DNA of 64,000 bases, from NCBI GenBank assembly GCA_000381605.1, contig KB906758.1, positions 434,001 to 498,000 on the forward strand. The letters are read 5' to 3'. Made by a program: the position numbers and the translations under genes. The stretch comes from Acidobacteriaceae bacterium KBS 89. Its GTDB lineage: Bacteria; Acidobacteriota; Terriglobia; Terriglobales; Acidobacteriaceae. The notes beneath the pieces were generated by a model that was given only the letters and a program-made list of their open reading frames with translations, was not told the origin of the DNA and searched no databases. This document shows, piece after piece, positions 34,909-43,151 of the stretch (position 1 is the stretch's first letter; each line of letters begins with the position of its first letter).

Positions 34909-35397
34909 TTAGCGATGTTCTCTTTCGCTTGTGGCACGGACGTACAGTGCCAGAAGCAAGATGACCAACGGAGTGATGATTTCGGTGATGAGGAAGATGC
35001 CGGAGTTGTTGGCGGCGTGGTTGTTGTTGAGGGTGATCTGACGAATGTGGCCTATGGCATCGCCGAGGAGCCATACGGCGTTGGCGATGGCTGTGGCGAG
35101 CCAGAAGTTTCCGCGGAACCAGAGACAGAGGATGCCAAGAACGCCTACGGTGAGATCGGCCATACCGACTTCGTATTCGTAGGGGCTTGTGGCCCATCCG
35201 ATGGATGCTGAAGTTTCGAGCGGACGGAAGACATGGGCGTATGCGGTAAGGAGTCCCATGAGACCAACGTAGATAAAGAGCAGATAGAGCAGATAGGTTT
35301 TGGCGATAGCCGATTTGGTGCTTCGGCTATCAGATGAAAACGCCAAATGGATGGATGCGGCTACCACTGCGAGGATTGCAAAGATCACCTGGAACAT
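34909..35397 (-). CDS. Four-helix membrane protein, DUF6790-like
   Basis: 162 residues with about four membrane segments: MFQVIFAILAVVAASIHLAF, YLLYLLFIYVGLMGLLTAY, MADLTVGVLGILCLWF with FWLATAIANAVWLLGDA, and IITPLVILLLALYV. The motif GDAIGHIRQ and the overall layout match a family of small inner-membrane proteins of unknown role. Stands alone next to ychF. Confidence 0.8.
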   Translation of the reverse strand: MFQVIFAILAVVAASIHLAFSSDSRSTKSAIAKTYLLYLLFIYVGLMGLLTAYAHVFRPLETSASIGWATSPYEYEVGMADLTVGVLGILCLWFRGNFWLATAIANAVWLLGDAIGHIRQITLNNNHAANNSGIFLITEIITPLVILLLALYVRATSEREHR

Positions 35398-35467
35398 TTG
35401 AACTCCTCATGGGTGTCGGTGATTTTCGACGGGATGGGAAAAGCCTACCATCTACCCTGAGACAGTC

Positions 35468-36568
35468 TCAGACGTTGAACTTGAAGAAGAGGATGTCGCC
35501 GTCTTTGACGACGTACTCTTTGCCTTCCGAGCGGAGGAGGCCGGCTTCTTTGACGGCTTGTTCGCTGCCGTATTTGAAGAGGTCGGCGGAGGCGTAGCAG
35601 TCGGCCTTGATGAAGCCTTTTTCGAAGTCGGAGTGGATGACGCCTGCGGCTCCGGGGGCTTTGGTGCCGCGGCGGATGGTCCATGCGCGGACCTCCTGTA
35701 CGCCTGCGGTGAAGTAGGTGATGAGGTCGAGCAGGCGGTAGGCGGAGTGAATGAGGCGGTCGAGGCCGGGTTCCTTCAGTCCTAGCGATTCGAGGAATTC
35801 GGTGCGCTCGGCGGGTTCGAGTTGCGCGATTTCGGATTCGAGTGCGCCGCAGATACGGACGACCTGGCTGTTCTCTTCTGCTGCGCGCTTCTCTACGGCT
35901 TCGGTGTAGGCGTTGCCGGTGAGGAGGCCGGACTCGTCGACGTTGGCGACGTAGAGCTGAGGCTTGGCGGTGATGAGGAAGAGGTCGCGGGTGTAGGGTT
36001 TTTCTTCATCGGTGAGATCAACTGTGCGGGCGGGTTTGCCGGCTTCGAGGGCTTCCTTGAGCTTGGAGAGAGCGGCGAACTCGGCTTTGATTTTGTGGTC
36101 GGCGTTGGCGGGCTTGTTGAGCTTCTCGACTTTGGCGTGGCGTTTATCGACGGTGTCGAGGTCGGCGAGGAGGAGCTCGGTGTTGATGATGTCGATATCG
36201 TGGAGCGGGTTGACGCCGCCGGCTACGTGGACGACCTCGGGGTCGTCGAAGCAGCGGACGACGTGGCAGACGGCGTCGGTGGCGCGGATGTGGCCGAGGA
36301 ACTGGTTGCCGAGACCTTCACCCTTGCTCGCGCCTTCGACGAGGCCGGCGATGTCGATGAACTCCATTGTCGTTGGGACGAGGGACTTGGGCTTGATGAG
36401 GTCGGAGATCTTTCTGAGGCGCTCATCGGGCACGGTGACGACGCCGGTGTTGGGGTCGATGGTGCAGAAGGGGTAGTTGGCGGCTTGCGCCTTGGCCGAG
36501 GTGAGGGCGTTGAAGATGGTGGATTTTCCGACGTTGGGGAGGCCAACGATTCCGCAGTTCAATGGCAT
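35468..36568 (-). CDS. ychF: Redox-regulated ATPase YchF (Obg-like)
   Basis: 366 residues. P-loop GLPNVGKST near the N-terminus; G4 is NVDE rather than NKxD, the change that makes this Obg-family member prefer ATP over GTP. A coiled-coil insertion follows the G-domain start, and a TGS domain closes the protein (IRRGTKAPGAAGVIHSDFEK). Associates with ribosomes or the proteasome-like machinery and links to oxidative stress response. Conserved single-copy core gene. Confidence 0.97.
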   Translation of the reverse strand: MPLNCGIVGLPNVGKSTIFNALTSAKAQAANYPFCTIDPNTGVVTVPDERLRKISDLIKPKSLVPTTMEFIDIAGLVEGASKGEGLGNQFLGHIRATDAVCHVVRCFDDPEVVHVAGGVNPLHDIDIINTELLLADLDTVDKRHAKVEKLNKPANADHKIKAEFAALSKLKEALEAGKPARTVDLTDEEKPYTRDLFLITAKPQLYVANVDESGLLTGNAYTEAVEKRAAEENSQVVRICGALESEIAQLEPAERTEFLESLGLKEPGLDRLIHSAYRLLDLITYFTAGVQEVRAWTIRRGTKAPGAAGVIHSDFEKGFIKADCYASADLFKYGSEQAVKEAGLLRSEGKEYVVKDGDILFFKFNV

Positions 36569-36791
36569 TGGGTGCTGTTTCCTTCTTGCGTGGCTTATTA
36601 CGAGGCTTGCTTTGGCGTCGTGGGATTGTCTTTAACAGAATAGTCCATTGGCGGATTGCGGGTATAACGCCGAGCGGGAAGGTACGTGCCTTAGTTGACG
36701 ATCGGCGAGATCCAGGTTCCGGTAAGCTAGCGGGAGTCAACTTCGGTGTCATGGAAGGTAGTCGAGCGCGAAATAAGAACAAGAGGACTTC

Positions 36792-38003
36792 ATGTTAAAG
36801 AGAGTTGCTGTTTTGGCCCTGTTGTTTTGTGCACTATGCCTATCCACACTCGCACAGAATACCGTGCCATTGACAGGGCACTATCTGTTCGCATGGACAG
36901 GCGACGCTGATAAAAAGGGCAATGATTTTCTGGCGGTCATCGATGCAGATCCTGCATCTGCTACCTATGGCAAGCTGGTGACTACCCTCGCGACAGATCA
37001 ACAGACCGTGCGGATCCACCACACAGAATACTTAATGCCTGCCAGCGGAATGCTCTTCGCCAATGACCATGACATAGGCCGGACCTTCATCTTCGATGTT
37101 AACGATCCCCTGCACCCGAAGACTGTGACGTCATTTACGGAAATGAACGGATACATGCATCCGCATTCTTTCGTGCGCCTTCCCAATGGGCACGTCCTCG
37201 CGACCTTCCAGCACTCGCATCACGGTAAAGTAGCTGGTCAGATGGGCATCTCGGGTGGCCTTGTAGAGATTGATGACAGCGGCAAGGTAATTCGCTCTGT
37301 CAGTAACGCGGACCCTGCATTCCCCGATGCTCTGTTGATGCCTTATGGCCTTGTTGTTCTCCCTGATGAAGACCGCCTCGTATCGACCAACTCCTCAATG
37401 CATGACGACGATTTATTCAGCGGGGTCACCTATCAGATATGGCGTCTCTCTGACCTGAAGCTTTTGAAGACCGCCAAGTTCGACATTGGCGCGAACGGGT
37501 AAGCCCACATTTCTCCGGAAGAACCGCGCCGCGCCGCGGACGGCTCAATCTTCGTACAGACTCTAGGTTGTGGGATGGAGCGAATCACAGGTGTGGCAGA
37601 TCAAGAGCCATCTTCTCAGCTGGTGCACACCTTTCCCGGCAACTGGTGCGGGGTCCCGACGATCGTTGGGCACTATTTTGTCGAAAGCGTTCCAGCCATC
37701 CGCGGCCTAATTGCGATGGATATCGCAAAGCCTGCCCACCCGATTGAAGTTTCGAGGCTCACGCTGGATGCGGAGTTCGAACCGCACTGGACTGGATGGG
37801 ACGCCAAGACGCATCGTTTGGTCGTTACGGGCTCGGCGGGGCGGCTTTACTTAATGAAGCTCGATGAAAACACAGGAGTGCTGACCGTGGATACAGCGTT
37901 TCACGACGCCAATGGCAAACCCGGATTTGATTTCGCCAATCGGGAGTGGCCGCATGGCTGGAAGGGGACGGGTCAGCCTCATGGCGTGGTGTTCTCACGC
38001 TAG
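36792..38003 (+). pseudogene. Selenium-binding-protein (SBP56)-like exported propeller, interrupted by an in-frame stop
   Basis: ATG 36792 has AGAGGAC upstream and a signal peptide (MLKRVAVLALLFCALCLSTL). The product matches the propeller fold of selenium-binding/methanethiol-oxidase-like proteins: LFANDHDIGRTFIFDVNDP, MHPHSFVRLPNGHVLATFQ, and in the second part HPIEVSRLTLDAEFEPHW, WPHGWKGTGQPHGVVFSR. A TAA at 37500-37502 (after FDIGANG) cuts the frame; the same frame then continues as AHISPEEPRRAADGS to the end. One base (Tyr TAC/TAT to TAA) would explain it. Without readthrough only the first 236 residues are made. TAA excludes selenocysteine. Confidence 0.8.
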
Positions 38004-38426
38004 ACATGGATATAGTTTTAGCGCCCGTCAGGGGGTGGCTGGAGAAACCTTGCAGGCACCGTAGTTCTCTTTCTGCCGGAAGTTTGGCGCGATCGCCGAC
38101 CTTAATGGCGGCAGTGTCTCCAATAAGGTCGTAGGTCTACCGATCGCCTTCATTGAGAAGAAGAATTGAATTTGGAGTGGAGGGACACAGCCCTGGAGCG
38201 TTTCGGCTTGAGCGATTTTTGAAGCCGGGACGAGTGAGGTGCAAAGCAGAAGGGTGGTAAGTCTATTCCGCGAAGATGACTTCAAGAAAACCTCATTTCC
38301 CCAATCGTGGATAGATGGAGGGCCCGTTGTGAGTTTCCGCATCGTTGATGGTCAGGTCAAGGCAGTTTTTAAGCGGTGTTTACCCGCGGCCACGAGGTTG
38401 GAGGATCCGTCTAACTGTAGAACCGG
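38004..38426. other. Intergenic region without recognised gene
   Basis: 423 bases with no convincing coding frame; the reverse-strand frame at 38028-38342 has neither ribosome site nor protein-like composition. The promoter of the VWFA-like gene should lie at its right end. Confidence 0.4.
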
Positions 38427-39455
38427 ATGAAAGCTGCTCTTCAATTCGGGATTGTGGCTGTGGCGCTTGCCGGCGCGGCGGTGGCGCAGACGACACTGCA
38501 TACGACGACTACGCTCGTGGTTGTTCCAACGCTGGTGCAGACAGTTGGCAAAGAGCCGGCGTTTTCGTTGACCGCGGAGGACTTTGTGTTGACTGACAAT
38601 GGCGTTCCGCAAAAGATCACCCTGGAAGAAGGAACGAAACGGCCGCTGTCGTTGGTGGTGTTGATGCAGACGGGCGGAGTGGCCCATGGCCAGTTTGCGA
38701 GTTACACGAACCTCGAGACGATGCTGGCTTCCTTGCTTGGCGGAGCGCCCAACAGGGTCTCGATCGTGAACTTTGACAGCCGGCCAGAGGCCGCGTCTCC
38801 GTTTACCACTAACGTTGCGGAGTGGACCGATGCGATCAATAAGCCGGACCAGGGCGACAGCGGAGCGGCGATCTACGATGGGATTTCCTTTGCTCTCGAT
38901 CTGTTGAAGAAGGAGCCTGTCGGTAATCGCCGGGCTATTTTGCTGATCAGTCAGGAGCATGATGGCGGCAGCAAGACTCCGATGAAGGAGATTGTGCGGG
39001 ATTTGGGCGAGACAAATACTGCGATTTACAGCATTACTTTTTCCGCGGAGAAGACGGAGGCGAAGCTGGCGTTGAAGTACCCGCAGGTGAACCCGCCGAT
39101 TACGGCCGTTCCTTCCGATGGTTCGATCAAGGCTTACAACGATCCAGCGAGGCCTTTTCAGGGGTACTTCAAGCTTGACGTGCCTTTGAGGCTGGTTTTT
39201 GGCGCGATGCAGAAGAATCTGTCTGCGGAGGTCGCTCAACTTTCAGGGGGCGAGTCGATGACCTTCGACAATCGGGGAGAGCTGGACCAGGACTTGAGTC
39301 TCCTGGGAAGCCACATTCGGAACAGCTATATTTTGAGTTTCTATCCAAGCTCGACTGAGTCGGGTCTGCACACGATTAAGGTTTCGCTGGCGCACCATCC
39401 GGAACTGGTGGTGTCGGCGAGAACGAGCTACTGGGCCGAAGATTCGAAAAAATAA
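38427..39455 (+). CDS. Exported VWFA-like protein without MIDAS motif
   Basis: 342 residues. Signal peptide MKAALQFGIVAVALAGAAVA. The layout follows the VWFA-related family of Acidobacteria: an N-terminal strand block (TTTTLVVVPTLVQTVGKEPA, LTAEDFVLTDNGVPQKITLE), then a Rossmann-like VWA domain (PLSLVVLMQTGG ... RVSIVNFDS ... AIYDGISFALDLL ... RRAILLISQEHDGGS). The usual DxSxS metal site is replaced by MQTGGVAHG, so metal-dependent ligand binding is probably lost. The C-terminal YILSFYPSS with SARTSYW is family-typical. Monocistronic by position. Confidence 0.85.
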   Translation: MKAALQFGIVAVALAGAAVAQTTLHTTTTLVVVPTLVQTVGKEPAFSLTAEDFVLTDNGVPQKITLEEGTKRPLSLVVLMQTGGVAHGQFASYTNLETMLASLLGGAPNRVSIVNFDSRPEAASPFTTNVAEWTDAINKPDQGDSGAAIYDGISFALDLLKKEPVGNRRAILLISQEHDGGSKTPMKEIVRDLGETNTAIYSITFSAEKTEAKLALKYPQVNPPITAVPSDGSIKAYNDPARPFQGYFKLDVPLRLVFGAMQKNLSAEVAQLSGGESMTFDNRGELDQDLSLLGSHIRNSYILSFYPSSTESGLHTIKVSLAHHPELVVSARTSYWAEDSKK

Positions 39456-39520
39456 GGACGAAATGCTTGTTGTGGAAGCGTGGGGCGGTTAGGCTAGTGG
39501 GGACGTTCGAGGAGAGTGCA

Positions 39521-40081
39521 ATGCGGCGAGATTCTTTGATGAGTGCAGCTTTGATGAGTGCAGCGATGATGTTGGCGGTGTCGGGGGTTGCGTTTGGACA
39601 GGCGCCAGCGAGTGGCGCTCCAGTGGCGACCGGGCCGGCGGCTGAGGTGCAGCGCGCCTATGCGGCGCAGAAGGACAATATCTTGAAGGCAGCGGAGAAG
39701 ATGCCGGCGGACCAGTATCAGTACAAACCGACGCCTGAGGTGCGGACGTTTGCGCGGGTTGTGAACCATGTGACTGAGGCGCAGACGCGAAGCTGCGGCA
39801 CGGCTAACCACGTAGCTCCGGCTGATATGGTGAAGCCGCCTGCGGATACGGCGGACAAGGACACCATCATCGCTGGGCTGAAGGCTTCTTTCGCAGAGTG
39901 CGACAAGGCGTTTGCGGCCACGACCGATGCGAACTTTACCGAGATGTTTACGGTGGGACCGGGGAAGCGCTCGCGCGCGGGGCTGATGTGGGGAACGGTG
40001 TCGCACGACAATGAACAGTATTCGACGCTGGCGATGTATCTGCGGTTGAAGGGCCTGGTACCGCCAAGCAGCGAAAAGTAA
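39521..40081 (+). CDS. Exported DinB-like protein
   Basis: 186 residues from ATG 39521 (GGAGAG seven bases ahead; the frame opens earlier at 39467 but without ribosome site). Signal peptide with a repeated LMSAA block caused by a 15-bp tandem duplication. The DinB four-helix bundle follows: AYAAQKDNILKAAEKMPADQ, YKPTPEVRTFARVVNHVTEA. The first metal His is present in VNHV, whereas the usual HNxxH is changed to SHDNEQY. DinB proteins include thiol-dependent enzymes. The next gene but 148 bases is a second DinB. Confidence 0.85.
   Translation: MRRDSLMSAALMSAAMMLAVSGVAFGQAPASGAPVATGPAAEVQRAYAAQKDNILKAAEKMPADQYQYKPTPEVRTFARVVNHVTEAQTRSCGTANHVAPADMVKPPADTADKDTIIAGLKASFAECDKAFAATTDANFTEMFTVGPGKRSRAGLMWGTVSHDNEQYSTLAMYLRLKGLVPPSSEK
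39535..39564 (+). repeat. Perfect 15-bp tandem duplication in a signal-peptide coding region
   Basis: TTTGATGAGTGCAGC occurs twice without gap, in frame, and adds five residues (LMSAA) to the hydrophobic core of the DinB-like protein's signal peptide. Confidence 0.85.
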
Positions 40082-40108
40082 ACGATTCTGAGTATGTGTT
40101 CGTTAGAG

Positions 40109-40136
40109 CGCGGCTACCTTCTTTCAAGGGGCCGCG
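40109..40136 (+). terminator. Terminator-like hairpin after the first DinB gene
   Basis: CGCGGC ... GCCGCG with an inner CCTT/AAGG stem, then TTCCTCGTT. Two-part stem, weak T-tract. Confidence 0.5.
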
Positions 40137-40229
40137 TTCCTCGTTACGGGCATAGAATTGTTGCGTTGAGTTGGCCGTTGGGTCGCAACCGGCGACTTGT
40201 TGATCTGAATTTTTAATAGAGGAGATCCG

Positions 40230-40760
40230 ATGAGACGAATGCTTGTTGGCCTGGTGGTGTTGGTGTCGTGTTTTGCTGGTGCTCAGGAGCAGAAGCCGAT
40301 GACGCTTAAGGCCGTGCTGCTTGAGCAGCTTCGGTCGACGCATAACAAGGCGGAGTGGTTTGTGCCGGCGAATACGGCGGTGGCTGGGCTGACGCCGGCG
40401 CAGGCGAGCTGGACGGACAAGAGTGGAAACCATTCGGTGGGGCAGTTGGCGAATCATCTGCTGTTCTGGGATCGCGAGAGCTTGATGAAGTTCAAGGGAG
40501 AGAAGCCGCCGCAGTTTAGTGGCAACAACGATGAGACCTTCAACAATTTCGACGAGAAGAGCTGGAGTGCGACAGTGACGCAGCTCGACGCGGTGATGAC
40601 GGAGTGGGAGAAGGCAGTCGAAGCTGCTGATGATGCGAAGGTCGCACTGTGGGCTTCGAGGATTGCGCATGTCGGGGCACACAACGCGTATCACATTGGG
40701 CAGATGGTTTATGTGCGGAAGTTGCAGGGGGTTTGGGATCCGGCAAAAGGGGTGAAGTAG
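40230..40760 (+). CDS. Exported DinB-family protein
   Basis: 176 residues; GGAGAT before the ATG. Signal peptide MRRMLVGLVVLVSCFAGA. DinB bundle with all three metal histidines: NHLLFWDRESLMKF and HNAYHIGQM; also KAVLLEQLRSTHNKAEWF. Likely a metal-dependent hydrolase or thiol transferase-type protein acting outside the cytoplasm; no substrate can be named. Confidence 0.9.
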   Translation: MRRMLVGLVVLVSCFAGAQEQKPMTLKAVLLEQLRSTHNKAEWFVPANTAVAGLTPAQASWTDKSGNHSVGQLANHLLFWDRESLMKFKGEKPPQFSGNNDETFNNFDEKSWSATVTQLDAVMTEWEKAVEAADDAKVALWASRIAHVGAHNAYHIGQMVYVRKLQGVWDPAKGVK

Positions 40761-40865
40761 GCGAGCTGAAGAAAACTGCATCCATTCAACCTTCCCCTGC
40801 GTCTATGCACGGAGAGTGACCGCGTCGACTGGCGATCTTGAGGCCGCTGCGATGGAAGGAACGGA

Positions 40866-41855
40866 ATGATAGTGGTTGCAGCGAGTCGGATCCGGACGCT
40901 GGTTTGGGTGGCGGTGATTTTTGCGGTTGGCTTTCTTTGTCTTCAGCTCGTTCGACCTACTTTGACGAATCCTCCGGTGACGGCCGAGCTGCAGGCGCCT
41001 CCCGAAGTGCGACAAATTTTAAGAAATTCCTGTTACAACTGCCACTCGAATGAGACGCAACTGCCCTGGTTCGACAAGGTGGTGCCGGCCTATTGGCTTG
41101 TAACGAGCGATGTGAAGGAAGCAAGGAAGCACCTGAATTTTTCTGAGATCGGCAAGCTTCCAGCGGCGCAGCAGAAGGCGTTTCTGTTTGAGGCAGTGAA
41201 CATGATCCAGTTGGGGGCGATGCCGCTGCCGTCGTATTTGCGTGTGCATCCGGGAGCGGCGGTTACGCCGGAACAACTGGCAGTGTTGAGAAATTATCTG
41301 ATTGCGCCGGCAGATTTGGATGCGACAGCGGCGGCTGAGGCCGCTATCAGAGCCGCCAGTGCTTCGAGTGCTGCTGATGCGGAGTACGACAAGTGGGTTC
41401 ACACAAGCAATGTCGCGATGGATGTGAAGCCGGAGTTCAATGGAGTGGCGTACATCCCGGACTACAAGAACTGGAAGGTGATCAGCAGTACGGATCGGTT
41501 TGACAATCACACGATGCGGGAGATTCTGGGGAACGATGTTGCTGTGAAGGCGATTGCAGAGGGGCACATCAATCCGTGGCCCGATGGGACTACGTTTGCC
41601 AAGGTGACGTGGGCCCAAACACAGCCGGATGTGAATGGTTTTGTGAAGACGGGGGCTTTTGTGCAGGTGGAGTTGATGGTGAAGGACGCGACGAAGTATG
41701 CGTCGACCGAGGGGTGGGGATTTGGGCGGTGGCGAGGCACGGAGCTGAAGCCGTATGGGAAGGATGCAGGGTTTCAGAATGAGTGCACGAGTTGCCATGC
41801 TCCGATGGCTAAGAACGATTATGTCTACACGATGCCGATTGGAGGCCAGCAGTGA
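40866..41855 (+). CDS. Membrane-anchored haem-binding/cytochrome P460 protein with two CxxCH sites
   Basis: 329 residues. N-terminal membrane anchor (TLVWVAVIFAVGFLCLQLV), then a haem-binding domain with CYNCH (about residues 57-61), NETQLPW and GAMPLPSYLRVHPGA. The second half is a cytochrome-P460 domain (WKVISSTDRFDNHTMREILG, GNDVAVKAIAEGHINPWPDG, FAKVTWAQ), and a second haem site CTSCH stands near the C-terminus (ECTSCHAPMAKNDYVY). It probably carries electrons in the periplasm. The next gene overlaps its stop by four bases and encodes a reduced P460 paralogue. Confidence 0.9.
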   Translation: MIVVAASRIRTLVWVAVIFAVGFLCLQLVRPTLTNPPVTAELQAPPEVRQILRNSCYNCHSNETQLPWFDKVVPAYWLVTSDVKEARKHLNFSEIGKLPAAQQKAFLFEAVNMIQLGAMPLPSYLRVHPGAAVTPEQLAVLRNYLIAPADLDATAAAEAAIRAASASSAADAEYDKWVHTSNVAMDVKPEFNGVAYIPDYKNWKVISSTDRFDNHTMREILGNDVAVKAIAEGHINPWPDGTTFAKVTWAQTQPDVNGFVKTGAFVQVELMVKDATKYASTEGWGFGRWRGTELKPYGKDAGFQNECTSCHAPMAKNDYVYTMPIGGQQ

Positions 41856-42343
41856 GAGTGGCGAACGTTTTCTTGCTGGGCGTTGTGGTGGCGGTTGGTG
41901 TGGTTGGGTGTTCGGATAAGACGAATCCGCGCGTTGCAACGAAGCTTAATCAGGATGCGATGCTGGTTGGAGATCTGCCCGCGAACCCGCTTCAGGGGAG
42001 GGTGATTACGTCGTGGATCGATAAGCGGAATGCAACGATGTCTACGATGTTCGGCAATGATGTCGCGGTGCAGAACGCGCGGACGAAGGCAGTGGTGCCT
42101 TATCCGGTTGGAGCAGTGTTGTCGGTGGTGACGTGGGGACAGCAAGAGGACGCGCGATGGTTTGGCGGGAATATTCCCAAGGGTGTGAAGGCGGTGGAGT
42201 TTGTAACCGTGACTGCACCAGGAGCTTATTCTTACGAGAGGTTTGAAGGGTTGCCGCTGAAGAAGGTGGCGAGCGGAGAGGGTGGCGATCCGGCAGATCG
42301 GGCGGGGTATCTGATGTCAGTGCGGGCGGCGGTGATGCCTTAG
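41852..42343 (+). CDS. Lipoprotein with a P460-like domain but no haem motif
   Basis: 163 residues; the GTG start overlaps the previous stop (GTGA). Lipoprotein signal MRVANVFLLGVVVAVGVVGC with lipobox VVGC. The domain is related to the second half of the upstream protein (VITSWIDKRNATMSTMFGND, VVPYPVGAVLSVVTWGQ) but lacks CxxCH, so it would not hold c-type haem unless by other ligands. The overlap argues for joint translation and a complex with its neighbour. Its stop overlaps the convergent regulator gene. Confidence 0.82.
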   Translation: MRVANVFLLGVVVAVGVVGCSDKTNPRVATKLNQDAMLVGDLPANPLQGRVITSWIDKRNATMSTMFGNDVAVQNARTKAVVPYPVGAVLSVVTWGQQEDARWFGGNIPKGVKAVEFVTVTAPGAYSYERFEGLPLKKVASGEGGDPADRAGYLMSVRAAVMP

Positions 42344-42657
42344 CTTGTGCGAGGGGAGCGGCTTTTCCACGGTGTGAGGGCTTTGTATTCGGGCGTGCTG
42401 GTGACGGTGGCTTTGATGGCGGCGAGGAGTTTGCGGCGAATGAGCCAGGCTACGGCGGACTGCGCGGAGCTCTTGGAGATGCCGATGGATTCGGCGAGCT
42501 CCTGATAGCTGATGGTGACGGAGCCGCGGCGCTGCTGGCCATAGTTTTGCTGCTCGGCGGTGAACCAGATGTAGACCAGAAAGCTGGCGGGGCGGCGATC
42601 GTGGCCAACGAGATCGCGCATCAGGACTTCGGTGATGTAGGGATCGAGTTTGAACAT
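42340..42657 (-). CDS. Small winged-helix (HTH) regulator
   Basis: 105 residues from ATG 42657 (the frame extends to 42744 without ribosome site). Wing-helix core: VYIWFTAEQQNYGQQRRGS, then SYQELAESIGISKSSAQSAV as the HTH and AWLIRRKLLAAI. A perfect 8-bp inverted repeat with 7-base spacer lies immediately before the start codon and may be its own operator. The divergent gene encodes a VOC protein about 100 bases away. Ligand and targets unknown. Confidence 0.75.
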   Translation of the reverse strand: MFKLDPYITEVLMRDLVGHDRRPASFLVYIWFTAEQQNYGQQRRGSVTISYQELAESIGISKSSAQSAVAWLIRRKLLAAIKATVTSTPEYKALTPWKSRSPRTS

Positions 42658-42658
42658 G

Positions 42659-42681
42659 GCTATACCGATTGATGGTATAGC
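42659..42681. promoter_or_regulatory. Perfect inverted repeat at the start of the HTH gene
   Basis: GCTATACC-GATTGAT-GGTATAGC, ending one base from the ATG of the HTH gene (reverse strand) and facing the divergent VOC gene. No ribosome site is seen for the HTH gene, so the repeat covers the translation start region. Candidate autoregulatory operator or RNA hairpin. Confidence 0.55.
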
Positions 42682-42755
42682 AACTACTACCAGATTGCGA
42701 TAAAGCGGCGTGGACGATATTGTCTTTTCTGTGCTGAAGCACATGGAGGCGAGTA

Positions 42756-43124
42756 ATGATTCGTGGCGTGAAGATTGTAAGTATTCCGGTGAGTAATCAG
42801 GATGTGTCGTTGAAGTTCTATACGGAAAAGCTGGGGTTCAAGGTGGCGACGGATCAGGAGATGGCGCCGGGTGGGCAACGTTGGATTGAGTTGATGATTC
42901 CGGGGTCGGATACGAACCTGGCGCTGTTTACGGCGCCTGGGCATGAGAGCCGTATCGGTGGGTTTCAGCCGATGACTTTCTGGACCGATGATGTGTTTGC
43001 TACGGCGGAGCAGATGAAGAAGAAGGGTGTCGAACTGGCGGCCGAGCCGAAGAGAGAGATTTGGGGGACGATGGCGAAGTTCAAGGATCCGGATGGGAAT
43101 GAGTTTGTGTTTTCCAGTCGGTGA
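42756..43124 (+). CDS. VOC-superfamily protein
   Basis: 122 residues; GGAGGCGAG before the ATG. GVKIVSIPVSNQDVSLKFYT-EKLGF opens the first module; MTFWTDDVFATAEQMKKKGV and FKDPDGNEFVFSSR form the second. Family roles range from glyoxalase-type isomerases to antibiotic-binding proteins. It is divergent from the small HTH gene and may be under its control. Confidence 0.88.
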   Translation: MIRGVKIVSIPVSNQDVSLKFYTEKLGFKVATDQEMAPGGQRWIELMIPGSDTNLALFTAPGHESRIGGFQPMTFWTDDVFATAEQMKKKGVELAAEPKREIWGTMAKFKDPDGNEFVFSSR

Positions 43125-43151
43125 GTGCGGCAATCACTCGACGCGCGATGG

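Noticed and set aside
38028-38342. Reverse-strand frame of 104 codons
   Set aside because: No ribosome site, no signal or family features; composition looks random.
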